Made by a program: the position numbers and the translations under genes
Assembly: GCF_002909235.1 (NCBI RefSeq)
Contig: NZ_PHQQ01000019.1
Coordinates: 54,879 to 118,878 of the forward strand
Direction: 5' to 3'
DNA length: 64,000 nt
From: Arenibacter catalasegens
GTDB lineage: Bacteria > Bacteroidota > Bacteroidia > Flavobacteriales > Flavobacteriaceae
In this document: positions 17,919 to 27,416 of the stretch, piece after piece
Numbering within the stretch: the stretch's first letter is position 1
How the letters are laid out: every line of letters begins with the position of its first letter
The notes under the pieces: generated by a model
Seen by the model: only the letters and a program-made list of their open reading frames with translations
What the model was told of the DNA's origin: nothing
Database searches by the model: none

Positions 17919-19091
17919 ATGGAAATGAAAAATAGCACACTTAAAGGTCTTATTCAAAATTACCTGGATGGAAAAATTGGGGAGGCCGAGATGTACGATT
18001 ATATTCAGGATTATCCATTGGAAGAGGTAAAAGAGTATTTTTTGGATTCTATGGAAGTGGATTATCTGTTATCCAAAAAATATGTAAATGTAGATCAAGA
18101 AAGTGCCTTCAAAGATTTTCTGAATCAAATTAGACTTCAGCCTGTCCCTTTGAGAAAACCAAAAAGACGGGCTATTCCTGCATTTTGGAAATATGCCGCA
18201 ATCTTTGTCGGTATAGTAGGATTGGGACTGGGCCTAAATTCCCTATTAGGATCTAATGATATTCAAGAAAACCTTACGATAGCGAACGAAGAAGTTAACC
18301 TGAATTTGGGAAATGGAAAGCGAGAAATAATCAAAGAGACAGGTAGTACTAATATTCTGGATTCTGAAGGTAATATAGTAGCTGTGCAAACAGGAGATAA
18401 AATTAAGTATATACCTTTAAATAAATCGGTAGAAATACAGTATAATGAGTTAAGTGTTCCCTTTGGTAAGAAATTCGAATTGGAACTGTCCGATGGTACC
18501 ATTGTTTATATCAATTCTGGATCTGTCTTAAGATACCCTACAAGTTTTACAGCTGCCAATCATAGGCAAGTGTCCCTGAAAGGAGAAGCCTTTTTTAAGG
18601 TGACTAAGGATACAGAGCATCCTTTTATAGTGAATACGGGAGCTGTTAATGTCCGGGTGTTGGGTACGGAATTTAACGTATCCGCTTATAGTGAAGATAT
18701 CGAAACCAGTACAGTCTTAGTTTCTGGTAGCGTACAGTTGTACGATTCCACATCAGTGAATAAAAAACAGACGAATTTACAATTGGTTCCAGGAGAAAGG
18801 GGAACCTGGAGTAGGGAGCGAAAGGATTTTAAATCGGATAAGGTAGATACTTCAATATATACGGCTTGGGTGCAGGGCAAACTTGTATTTCGGGATATGC
18901 CTTTTAAAATTATCCGCAAACAATTGGAGCGACGCTATAATGTAACCATTGTTAATAGCAACAAGGCTTTAGATAATAATACCTTCAGTGGTAATTTTGA
19001 GGAAGAAAGCATAGAAGAGATACTGGAAATACTGGATAGAACTTACGGAATTGAATATTCAGTTAAGGACAATCAAATAATTATAAATTAA
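17919..19091 (+). CDS. FecR-type anti-sigma factor
   Basis: A 390-residue inner-membrane protein. A cytoplasmic N-terminal domain (residues 1-85) would bind the sigma factor; a single transmembrane helix follows (WKYAAIFVGIVGLGLGLNSL, about 90-110). The periplasmic FecR domain includes PFGKKFELELSDGTIVYINS, LKGEAFFKVTKDTEHPFIV and RVLGTEFNVSAY. The C-terminal DUF4974 domain (FRDMPFKIIRKQLERRYNVT to SVKDNQIIIN) contacts the STN domain of the SusC-type receptor. It is followed by susC 146 bases downstream. Either of two close ATGs (17919 or 17925) may be used. Confidence 0.94.
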   Translation: MEMKNSTLKGLIQNYLDGKIGEAEMYDYIQDYPLEEVKEYFLDSMEVDYLLSKKYVNVDQESAFKDFLNQIRLQPVPLRKPKRRAIPAFWKYAAIFVGIVGLGLGLNSLLGSNDIQENLTIANEEVNLNLGNGKREIIKETGSTNILDSEGNIVAVQTGDKIKYIPLNKSVEIQYNELSVPFGKKFELELSDGTIVYINSGSVLRYPTSFTAANHRQVSLKGEAFFKVTKDTEHPFIVNTGAVNVRVLGTEFNVSAYSEDIETSTVLVSGSVQLYDSTSVNKKQTNLQLVPGERGTWSRERKDFKSDKVDTSIYTAWVQGKLVFRDMPFKIIRKQLERRYNVTIVNSNKALDNNTFSGNFEEESIEEILEILDRTYGIEYSVKDNQIIIN

Positions 19092-19158
19092 AAAGTTAAA
19101 AACAGATATTGCCTATGAATTGATCAATATATTTAATGTGATCGGCTCCTAAAAAAAA

Positions 19159-19185
19159 TCGGAAAATGCTAGTAACATTTCCCGA
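19159..19185 (+). other. Hairpin between fecR and susC, possible attenuator or transcript end
   Basis: TCGGAAAATG and CATTTCCCGA form a 10-base stem with one mismatch and a 7-base loop, 53 bases before the susC start. It is preceded by an A-run and lacks a T-run on the plus strand, so a simple terminator is not certain. It could separate fecR expression from that of susC. Confidence 0.4.
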
Positions 19186-19237
19186 CTTAAAGAGTGGTCA
19201 AAAAAAAGTGTAACCAATTAATAACCTTAACAAAAGT

Positions 19238-22200
19238 ATGAAAAAACTGATAATAATCGGGTGTTCGTCTATGTTCACCCTAAAGTGGGATCTTAAAATG
19301 AAGTTAACTGCATTTTTCCTTTTAGTTTGTATGTTGCAGATTAACGCCACTACCTACTCCCAAAAAACAAGAATTTCTCTAGAAATGAACGACGTAAAGT
19401 TAAGTGAGGTACTTAACAGGATCGAAACCATCTCAGAGTTTAAGTTTTTTGTGGACACAAAGAAAATTAATATAAAAAGGGTAGTAGATATAAAGGCCGA
19501 TAAGGAAAAGATTTTTGATATTCTGGACAAACTTTTTCTTGGGTCGAATATCACCTATGAAGTATTAAAAAAGCAAATAATATTAAAAGAAGTAGATAAA
19601 AAAACAACTTCCGTTTTATCTATAGCCCCAAGCCAGAGCTTTATTGAAATTGAAAAAGAGCAACAGCCAGTAACGGGAACTATAACGGATGATAAGGGAG
19701 TGCCATTGTCCGGGGCAAATATTCTGGAAAAAGGTACCACTAATGGTACACAGGCCGATTTTGATGGTAACTTTTCTATTGTATTAAATGACCCCAATGC
19801 AGTTTTGGTTGTTTCCTATCTTGGTTTTGCGACCCAACAGGTAGATATTAATGGTCGGACTTTAGTCAATATAAAATTGGAAGAAGACGCTGCAGGATTA
19901 GATGAAGTTGTTGTTGTAGGGTATGGAAGTGTAAAAAAGAGTGACTTAACAGGTTCTGTTTCTTCTGTGAGTTCAGAGGATTTAGTGGCTTTTCCAGTTG
20001 TGGATGCAGCCCAAGCTTTACAGGGTAGGGCGGCCGGAGTTACAGTGCAATCCACGAATGGTGCACCTGGGTCAGAGTATAGTATCCAAATTCGTGGTAA
20101 TACCTCAATTAATGCCGGAAATGATCCTTTAATAGTTGTTGATGGATTTATTGGTGGGACTATGCCTCCATCTGAGGATATTAAGTCCATAGAGATTCTT
20201 AAAGATGCTTCATCTACAGCTATCTATGGTGCTAGAGGCGCCAATGGAGTTGTAATTGTAAGTACAAAAAGGGGGACTGAAGGAAAAGCACAATTTAGTT
20301 TTTCATCATCATATTCTTCTCAAAAAGAAATAAATACGCTAGACCTACTTGATGCAGATCAATTTACCGACTACATACAAGAGCTTTATCCTAGTTTTGT
20401 TCCTGAATTAACGGGAACAGGTACCGATTGGCAAGATGAAATCTACGGACCCGGAGGAGTTCAAAATTATCAACTTTCAGTTGCTGGTGGGTCAGATAAA
20501 TTAACTTATTATTTGTCCGGCGCAATCTATGATCAGCAAGGTGTTATCAAGGATTCGGATTATAAAAGATATTCTATTACTTCCAATTTAGATTTAAAGG
20601 TGTCAGAGTCTGTGAATATTGGGTCAAGTATATTTGCACGACGAACCAATCGAAATGGGGTAAGAACCCAAGAAGGCGGTGATGCTTCGCAAACTGGCGT
20701 TGTATCAGGGGCTTATAAATTTTCACCTACCCAAGGGGTTAAAGATGAAAATGGCGATAATTCATTAAGTGTTGTAGGTTATCCTATCGATAATCCTTAT
20801 GCTATGGCAACCGAATACCAAAACGAAGTTGAAAGAGATTTGTTTCAAGGAAATGTTTATGCGGAAATCGGTATTGCCGAAGGTTTAAAGTTTAAATCTA
20901 CATTAGGTGTAAAAGTGAGTGGTTCTAGAACAGGTCAGTACTACCCAACAACCTTGGAGCGCGGTAGTAGTACTGGGGGCGAGGCTACTCTTACAAATGT
21001 TAAGTATACTAGTTTAATCAATGAAAATTATTTAAATTATTCCAAAATATTTGGGGACATTCATGATGTATCCTTGATGGCCGGTTATTCTTATCAAAAA
21101 GATAGGACGGAACTTTCAACAACTATAGCTTCTGGCTTTATTTCTGATTCTTTTTCATATTGGAATTTAGGAGCGGGTACAAACACACCTTCTGTTGATT
21201 CGGAATTGACAAAATCAGCATTTGAAGCTTTCTTCGGAAGAGTTAATTATACATTGAACGATAAGTATTTATTTACGTTTACAGGGCGCTATGAAGGGGC
21301 TTCGGTATTTGCAGCAAACAATAAATATGGATTTTTTCCTTCTGCTGCTTTTGGTTGGAAAATTTCTGATGAGGATTTTCTATCCGATTCGAGTACCATT
21401 AGCTTGCTAAAACTTCGTACTAGTTATGGTCAAGTAGGTAATCAGGCGATAAGCCCTTATCAATCATTAGCCTCATTTACGGATGTTTTTACAACTGTTC
21501 AAGGAAGTACTGTTACTGCTTTAAGGCCTTCAACCATTTCCAATAACGATTTATCATGGGAAACGACTACACAGACAAATATTGGTGTGGATTTTGGAAT
21601 CCTAGGGAACAGATTTGGATTTACGGCAGATTATTATATCATGAGAACAGAGGATCTTTTATTCAATGTTCCTACGCCAACTTATACTGGGTTTGAGACA
21701 CAGTTACAAAATATAGGGACTGTAGAAAACAGAGGATTTGAATTAGCACTAAACGCAACTATTTTTCCGAGTGATTTTAAATGGAAAACATTTGCAAATA
21801 TTTCATTTAATAAAAATGAGATTATCAAACTTGTTGAGAACGATACTGAAGGCAATGATATTTATTATTCTTCGGCACCGTTAGCTGGAGCAGGGAATAC
21901 ACAAATATTGAGAGAAGGCCTATCCGTGGGTCAGTTTTGGGGTTATGTTTATGACGGAGTTGTACAATCTGCCGATGAGGTACTTGTAGGTGGTGAAGAC
22001 GTTGGTGGTGAAAAATTCAAGGACCTGAATGAGGATGGGGAACTAACAGATGATGATCGTAGTGTTATGGGGAACCCTCATCCTGATTTTACTTGGGGAT
22101 GGAATAATGATTTTAGTTATAAGAACCTAAGTCTTAATATTTTTATTCAAGGATCAGAAGGTGGTGAAATGCTAAATTACTCCCTTATGGAGTTAGGAGC

Positions 22201-22570
22201 CTTAAACGGAAGAACCAATGTAACGACTGAAGCCCTTAATAGATGGACGCCTACGAATACGGATACGGATATTCCCGAGGCAAGAATCAGCAGAAGTTTT
22301 GTGACATCCGATAGATGGGTAGATGATGCTAGTTATGTTAGGTTGAAAAATGTTTCTTTAAGTTACAATTTTACTGAATCACTTTTGTCCAAAATCAATT
22401 TAACATCAGCACGAATTTATATAAGTGGTCAAAATTTATTGACGTTAACCGAATATAAAGGCGTTGATCCTGAGGTAGGATATAGTAGTTCCAGTAGTAA
22501 TCTTGGACTTGACTATGGTAGTTATCCAAATGTGAAATCATACACTTTGGGACTAAACATCGGATTTTAG
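19238..22570 (+). CDS. susC: SusC/RagA-family TonB-dependent transporter with STN domain
   Basis: A 1110-residue outer-membrane importer. After a long signal region (to about residue 42, ending TTYSQ) there is a secretin/TonB short N-terminal domain (TRISLEMNDVKLSEVLNRIE, about 44-116), a carboxypeptidase-D regulatory-like domain (VTGTITDDKGVPLSGANILE, about 148-215), and the SusC plug starting LDEVVVVGYGSVKKSDLTGS. The plug motif SIEILKDASSTAIYGARGAN and a C-terminal beta barrel follow. The STN domain marks it as a transducing receptor that signals to the FecR protein. SusD is 27 bases downstream. It should import an oligosaccharide released outside the cell; the sequence does not identify it. 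Confidence 0.96.
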   Translation: MKKLIIIGCSSMFTLKWDLKMKLTAFFLLVCMLQINATTYSQKTRISLEMNDVKLSEVLNRIETISEFKFFVDTKKINIKRVVDIKADKEKIFDILDKLFLGSNITYEVLKKQIILKEVDKKTTSVLSIAPSQSFIEIEKEQQPVTGTITDDKGVPLSGANILEKGTTNGTQADFDGNFSIVLNDPNAVLVVSYLGFATQQVDINGRTLVNIKLEEDAAGLDEVVVVGYGSVKKSDLTGSVSSVSSEDLVAFPVVDAAQALQGRAAGVTVQSTNGAPGSEYSIQIRGNTSINAGNDPLIVVDGFIGGTMPPSEDIKSIEILKDASSTAIYGARGANGVVIVSTKRGTEGKAQFSFSSSYSSQKEINTLDLLDADQFTDYIQELYPSFVPELTGTGTDWQDEIYGPGGVQNYQLSVAGGSDKLTYYLSGAIYDQQGVIKDSDYKRYSITSNLDLKVSESVNIGSSIFARRTNRNGVRTQEGGDASQTGVVSGAYKFSPTQGVKDENGDNSLSVVGYPIDNPYAMATEYQNEVERDLFQGNVYAEIGIAEGLKFKSTLGVKVSGSRTGQYYPTTLERGSSTGGEATLTNVKYTSLINENYLNYSKIFGDIHDVSLMAGYSYQKDRTELSTTIASGFISDSFSYWNLGAGTNTPSVDSELTKSAFEAFFGRVNYTLNDKYLFTFTGRYEGASVFAANNKYGFFPSAAFGWKISDEDFLSDSSTISLLKLRTSYGQVGNQAISPYQSLASFTDVFTTVQGSTVTALRPSTISNNDLSWETTTQTNIGVDFGILGNRFGFTADYYIMRTEDLLFNVPTPTYTGFETQLQNIGTVENRGFELALNATIFPSDFKWKTFANISFNKNEIIKLVENDTEGNDIYYSSAPLAGAGNTQILREGLSVGQFWGYVYDGVVQSADEVLVGGEDVGGEKFKDLNEDGELTDDDRSVMGNPHPDFTWGWNNDFSYKNLSLNIFIQGSEGGEMLNYSLMELGALNGRTNVTTEALNRWTPTNTDTDIPEARISRSFVTSDRWVDDASYVRLKNVSLSYNFTESLLSKINLTSARIYISGQNLLTLTEYKGVDPEVGYSSSSSNLGLDYGSYPNVKSYTLGLNIGF

Positions 22571-22597
22571 TAATCAACAATAAATAAAAATATAATT

Positions 22598-24151
22598 ATG
22601 AAGAATATAATAAAATTTTCTGCACTAGCTATTTTGACATTTGTTGTTGGCTGTGCAAAATTAGATGAAGAACCGGTAGGGACATTGAGTCCAGAGGGTT
22701 TCTTTAATACTATAGATGATGTAAACGCAATGACCGATGGCACATACGGTTTAATGGCATCCTCAAATTTTTACGGAAGTGGACTTACCACGCCTTTGCA
22801 ACTGTCAAGTGATATGGTTGATAATGGACTTGAATTTAGCGATTATACCGAGTTTAGTCCTTTCTTGGTTACCCCTACAAATTCTTTTGTACGTGATTTT
22901 TGGGCTACGGCATATCAAGCTATTGCCACCGCGAACACTTCTATTCAAGGTGTAGGTCTTTTAGGTGATGACATTGATCAGGAAGATAAAAACATAGCAG
23001 AAGGTGAAGCAAGATTTGTTAGAGGTTTTTTGTATTATCATTTAGTTCGGCTTTATGGCAATCTTCCTTATATAGATAGTCCTGATATAGTTGATCCGTT
23101 AAGCATAGAATTATCATCAACAGATGAAATATATGTGAAGATTATAGAAGATATGACATTCGCCTTTGATAATCTGGAGATGGATTCACGTGGTAGTGTA
23201 AGGTCCAGACCATCAAAGGGAACAGCAGCCTCATATTTAGCCTCTATTTATATGACTAGGGAAGAATGGAAACAATCCTACGATATGGCTAAATGGGTGA
23301 TAGATAATGCAGGGAACTTAAAATACGCATTGGAAGATGATTTCCAAGATGTGTTTAGGGAAAGTGAACAATGGGCTTCCCAAGAGTATATTTTTTCAAT
23401 TGATTTTACAGGGAATCAAACAGGAGAAAATCCAAATCCAGCCACCTATGAAAATGATAATAAGATCGGTCCGTTTAATGGTGTTGAAGGTGGTGCAAAG
23501 CCTATTAGGGGATGGAGTATGCTCGTTCCCCATATTAACGTGTACAATAGTTGGGATTCCAATGATTATCGACTAAAAGTGAGTATGGCCGATTCGTTGA
23601 TATTGGCTGATGATACAGATATTGTCAGGCCATTTTCTGAATTCGAGGTGGCTAGACCTCATATAGCAAAGTTTAATAGATTTACAGGTGAAGGAAGGAC
23701 TACTGCCGGGTGGAGATCTGATTTTGACCACGCAGCTTTTAGGTATGCCGAAGTGTTGCTTATAGCCGCAGAATCTGCGAATGAATTAGGTCTTTCCCCT
23801 GAATCAATAGGGTATGTTAATCAAATTAGGGGTCGTGCTAGAAATGCGGGAACGATTGATTTTTATGGAAGTGGTTATGGAACATATGCCCCCTCCATTT
23901 TTCCTGCAGATGTTTTGGCAGGAACTAATATAGACGATCTAAGAACCATTATTTTGGAAGAAAGACGTATAGAATTAGCATTTGAATTTAAAAGATGGTA
24001 TGACATTGTACGTAGAGATTTAGGAAGTGAAGTCTTTGGTCCTAGCGGATTGGAACCACAATCAAATTTCAGTGAGTTTAGATACTTGTGGCCAATTCCA
24101 CAAGGTGAAATAGACAAGAATCAGAATTTTGTACAGAATCCAGGTTACTAA
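22598..24151 (+). CDS. susD: SusD/RagB-family surface glycan-binding lipoprotein
   Basis: A 517-residue lipoprotein (signal ending VVGC, Cys about residue 19) that forms the lid of the SusC importer. Family features are the N-terminal helices (LSPEGFFNTIDDVNAMTDGT), the TPR-like segment around NIAEGEARFVRGFLYYHLVR, and the C-terminal signature LEERRIELAFEFKRWYDIVR, ending PIPQGEIDKNQNFVQNPGY. All typical elements are present at normal length. It directly follows susC and is followed by a good terminator, so susC-susD is one transcript. Confidence 0.95.
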   Translation: MKNIIKFSALAILTFVVGCAKLDEEPVGTLSPEGFFNTIDDVNAMTDGTYGLMASSNFYGSGLTTPLQLSSDMVDNGLEFSDYTEFSPFLVTPTNSFVRDFWATAYQAIATANTSIQGVGLLGDDIDQEDKNIAEGEARFVRGFLYYHLVRLYGNLPYIDSPDIVDPLSIELSSTDEIYVKIIEDMTFAFDNLEMDSRGSVRSRPSKGTAASYLASIYMTREEWKQSYDMAKWVIDNAGNLKYALEDDFQDVFRESEQWASQEYIFSIDFTGNQTGENPNPATYENDNKIGPFNGVEGGAKPIRGWSMLVPHINVYNSWDSNDYRLKVSMADSLILADDTDIVRPFSEFEVARPHIAKFNRFTGEGRTTAGWRSDFDHAAFRYAEVLLIAAESANELGLSPESIGYVNQIRGRARNAGTIDFYGSGYGTYAPSIFPADVLAGTNIDDLRTIILEERRIELAFEFKRWYDIVRRDLGSEVFGPSGLEPQSNFSEFRYLWPIPQGEIDKNQNFVQNPGY

Positions 24152-24182
24152 AAAAAAGTTAGTTGAGTTAGTTTAGTTGTTT

Positions 24183-24213
24183 AAAGGCATTCATTCTCAG
24201 GAAGAATGCCTTT
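24183..24213 (+). terminator. Terminator after susD
   Basis: AAAGGCATTC pairs perfectly with GAATGCCTTT across an 11-base loop, 32 bases past the susD stop, followed by ATTTTGATG. It separates susC-susD from the amidohydrolase gene. Confidence 0.7.
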
Positions 24214-24274
24214 ATTTTGATGAAAACAAAAAGAATTTAAGCTTATTGGATTTGTGTCATAAATTAATACTAAA

Positions 24275-25588
24275 ATGAAGAAATATATCTTAATATCTCT
24301 ATCAATTTTGTCTGTGCTTTTCTCTTGTAATGAGGGGAGTCAAAAACAGGAAACTAAGGAGAAAATTGATTTTTCCCCATTAGAGATAAACCATGAAGAG
24401 ATTGCAATTGGTGCCAATGTAATTGCCATTGTTGGGGTATCCCTTTTTGACGGATTGGGAGATTCCACCGCCCATAATTCTACCGTTATTGTTCGTAATG
24501 GTCTTATTGATAAAGTAGGTCCAGAAGATACTATCGATGTCCCAGAGAATGCTGAAATTATTAAAGGTGAGGGTCTTACCTTAATGCCGGGTTTGATCGA
24601 TGCCCATTTTCACTATGACCACGTTAAACACTTCCCTACAAAATTTGTTCGTAACGGTGTAACCTCGGTAAGAGATCCGGGCCAATGGATAGAAGCTTTT
24701 GATTTTGAACGCCAGACCGGTGACCCGCTTCCCAGATTATTTTTAACAGGCCCACATATAGATTCTCCCCCGCCCACCTGGCCAACAGATTCCTATATGG
24801 TTAGGGATAAGGCCGAAGTTAGGGAGGCCATGGATTATCTGATTAGTGAGAACGTTTCAGCTATAAAAATTTATCACAGATTACCCCTTGAGTTGATTAA
24901 AGAAGTATGTGATATAGCTCATGCCCATGGGTTGCCTGTTACCGCTCATTTGGAAATTACAGATGTTCGTCAGGCAGTATTGGCCGGATTGGACGGAGTT
25001 GAGCATGTAACATCTCTTGGTACGGCCTTAGTTTCCAGAAAAAGAGCTGAGGAGTTCCGACAAGGTATGCTTGCCAATAATAAAGAAAGACTTTCTGGAC
25101 GTTTGGAAATGTGGAGAGATATTGATGTAAATGGAAAGAAAGCAGATTCCTTGATTAAATTTTTTGAGGTACATCGTACTTTTTTAACCGCTACTTTGGG
25201 ACCTTATGAATATAAAATTGAAGGTGATAAGAAAGACAGTACTGCCTTAAAGGCCTTTCAAAATATGAGCGCATTTATCGGGAGATGTGCTAAAGCTAAT
25301 GTTAGACTTGCAGTAGGTTCTCATGGACCTTGGGTTCCTTACGCAGAAAAGGGTTGGTCATTTCAACATGAAATGGATTTACTGGCGAGGTCAGGAATGG
25401 ATAATGTTGATATTATGAAGGCATCTACCATTGAGAATGCCAAATTTTTAAAGATAGACCATCGCCTTGGAAGTATTGAAAAGGGCAAACAAGCTGATTT
25501 ACTTTTAATTAAAGGAGACCCGATTACCAATATCAAAGACATGTACAATATTGAGAGGGTAATGTTAAACGGAGTCTGGCTTGACTAA
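24275..25588 (+). CDS. Amidohydrolase-family lipoprotein (imidazolonepropionase/prolidase-like)
   Basis: A 437-residue predicted lipoprotein (signal ending VLFSC, Cys about residue 18) of the metal-dependent amidohydrolase superfamily. The N-terminal beta-sandwich and barrel start are PGLIDAHFHYDH with the HxH metal pair. Further metal-site residues are seen in SAIKIYHRL (a bridging Lys), TAHLE and GVEHVTS. The final motif, normally an Asp as in GTDxG, reads AVGSHGPW, with His in its place. Relatives hydrolyse imide, lactam, dipeptide or ester bonds. Location outside the cytoplasm and next to SusCD suggests it removes a group from the imported or surface-bound substrate; this is inference. 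Confidence 0.83.
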   Translation: MKKYILISLSILSVLFSCNEGSQKQETKEKIDFSPLEINHEEIAIGANVIAIVGVSLFDGLGDSTAHNSTVIVRNGLIDKVGPEDTIDVPENAEIIKGEGLTLMPGLIDAHFHYDHVKHFPTKFVRNGVTSVRDPGQWIEAFDFERQTGDPLPRLFLTGPHIDSPPPTWPTDSYMVRDKAEVREAMDYLISENVSAIKIYHRLPLELIKEVCDIAHAHGLPVTAHLEITDVRQAVLAGLDGVEHVTSLGTALVSRKRAEEFRQGMLANNKERLSGRLEMWRDIDVNGKKADSLIKFFEVHRTFLTATLGPYEYKIEGDKKDSTALKAFQNMSAFIGRCAKANVRLAVGSHGPWVPYAEKGWSFQHEMDLLARSGMDNVDIMKASTIENAKFLKIDHRLGSIEKGKQADLLLIKGDPITNIKDMYNIERVMLNGVWLD

Positions 25589-25659
25589 CAACAATCCAAC
25601 AACAATTTTGTTAGGATGAATACTAAGATTGAAAAAATTCTATATACAAAAGTGCGTAC

Positions 25660-27336
25660 ATGATTTTTGCCAAAGTATTGATTTTTATATTACTATTTTC
25701 TTTTTATCCATTATCAGCACAATTCATTTATGTAGATGGCCAACTTTCTACAGATTGCAGTGGCAATTACTCTGTGGTCAATCGCAACTGCAGTGGTTCT
25801 GATGGTGATGCATACAAAAGAATAAAAACCGCTGCAAACATTGCTATGGCCGGTACTTCTGTGTTAATTAGGGAAGGAAATTATACAGAGCAATTAAACC
25901 CTCAAAATTCCGGTACGGAGGAGAATTATATTTCCTATAAAAATTATGGCAACGAAAAAGTCGAGCTAAGTGGTTCCGTTCTTTCGCCTGCAATATGGAT
26001 CGTAAATCAGGATTATATAAAGATTGAAGGATTAATTATTCGTGATGTTGAGCGTTGGCTAAATGCTTTGGGTAGCAATCATCTGGTAATAAAGAATAAT
26101 GTTTTTGAAAGAGCTAAAGGTTTTGGCAGTTCTAAAACTGGTGTGTTTCTACAATCATGCAACTTTACCATATTTTCAGATAATAGTCTACATGATTCCA
26201 CACAAGATAATTTGGCTTTTGTGGATTGCAATTATAGTCTAGTTGAGAGAAATAGAATAACAAAAGCTACACATGTACTTTGGGTTTTTAAGTGTAGTAA
26301 CTTTAATGTGGTCAAAAATAATTATTTTGAAAATGAGCTTCAAAAAATAGGAGAAATCTATGATTGTGAAAATGCAGGGTATGGAAATGAGGACTACCCT
26401 AAGTTGAACTCCTATGATGATACAAAATACAATGTTGTTGAAGGAAACATCTTTGCGCATACTCCATCTTCAGGTAATGCTTCCCCATATGCCGGAATTC
26501 AATACGCCGGTCAAAATGGTATAATCCGCAACAATGTATTTTATGAATGCACAGGGCCTCCAATTTCCCTTTCAATTTATGGTGGTGAGGCTGCAAATAA
26601 TTACGGGAATAGGATTTATCAAAATGTATTTTATAAGAATGATTTTGGAGGTATTAGAATTGCCAATAGTATTGTTGGGAAGGCAAAATTTTATGATCAA
26701 AAAATCAAAAACAACATCTTTTATAATAATAGGTTTGTTAAAAATGACAATCGCTGGACCTGGTATTCTGAATTGGACAACAAGCCAATACAGATTTATA
26801 CCAGTAGGTTGGATAATGTGCTATTCGACAACAACAATATTTTTGGCGCTAACAATGACGAGGTTTATTTAATCTCCTATGGCGCAAGAAATTCTACTTC
26901 CAATGAACCCCTTATGCCACTTAGTTGGTGGGAGTTGAACAGGAGTGATTTTATTAAAAACAGTTTAAGAGTAGAGCCAAAATTCACCGATCCGTTAAAT
27001 AGGGAATTTAAATTAATGGCAGATAGCCCGATGATAGATGCGGGAGTTTTTTTAACGAATACAACGAACGTAGGATTAAATAGTAAGGTTATGAAAGTAG
27101 CCGATTCCGGTTGGTTTACAGATGGTTTTGGGATAATTGAGGGGGATGTCATACAGCTAGATGGACAGTTGGACAGAGCAATTATTTTATCTATTGATCA
27201 TAACACCAAGGAATTGATACTAGACAAGGCACTCACTTGGCATAAAGGTCAAGGTGTGGGGCCATTATATTATAATAAGAGACCAGATATCGGCGCTTTT
27301 GAGTTTGACCCGGCAATGCAGGGAGAAAAGTTTTGA
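25660..27336 (+). CDS. Secreted right-handed parallel beta-helix protein
   Basis: A 558-residue exported protein (signal to about residue 20, ending PLSAQ). It opens with FIYVDGQLSTDCSGNYSV and RIKTAANIAMAGTSVLIREGNY, the typical start of beta-helix polysaccharide lyases and hydrolases. It continues with repeated short strands such as NHLVIKNNVFERA, NYSLVERNRITKA and GIIRNNVFYECTG. The end (FKLMADSPMIDAG, DIGAFEFDP) is common in this group. I see no clear family-specific catalytic triad, so it may be a lyase, a hydrolase or an epimerase. It follows the amidohydrolase gene by 71 bases on the same strand. Confidence 0.78.
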   Translation: MIFAKVLIFILLFSFYPLSAQFIYVDGQLSTDCSGNYSVVNRNCSGSDGDAYKRIKTAANIAMAGTSVLIREGNYTEQLNPQNSGTEENYISYKNYGNEKVELSGSVLSPAIWIVNQDYIKIEGLIIRDVERWLNALGSNHLVIKNNVFERAKGFGSSKTGVFLQSCNFTIFSDNSLHDSTQDNLAFVDCNYSLVERNRITKATHVLWVFKCSNFNVVKNNYFENELQKIGEIYDCENAGYGNEDYPKLNSYDDTKYNVVEGNIFAHTPSSGNASPYAGIQYAGQNGIIRNNVFYECTGPPISLSIYGGEAANNYGNRIYQNVFYKNDFGGIRIANSIVGKAKFYDQKIKNNIFYNNRFVKNDNRWTWYSELDNKPIQIYTSRLDNVLFDNNNIFGANNDEVYLISYGARNSTSNEPLMPLSWWELNRSDFIKNSLRVEPKFTDPLNREFKLMADSPMIDAGVFLTNTTNVGLNSKVMKVADSGWFTDGFGIIEGDVIQLDGQLDRAIILSIDHNTKELILDKALTWHKGQGVGPLYYNKRPDIGAFEFDPAMQGEKF

Positions 27337-27416
27337 TACTCTAAAATTCTCCTTTAGGAGGAACTGGATTTAGTTTAGGTTGAAAAAACATTAAGGACTA
27401 TTAGACTAGTACAACA

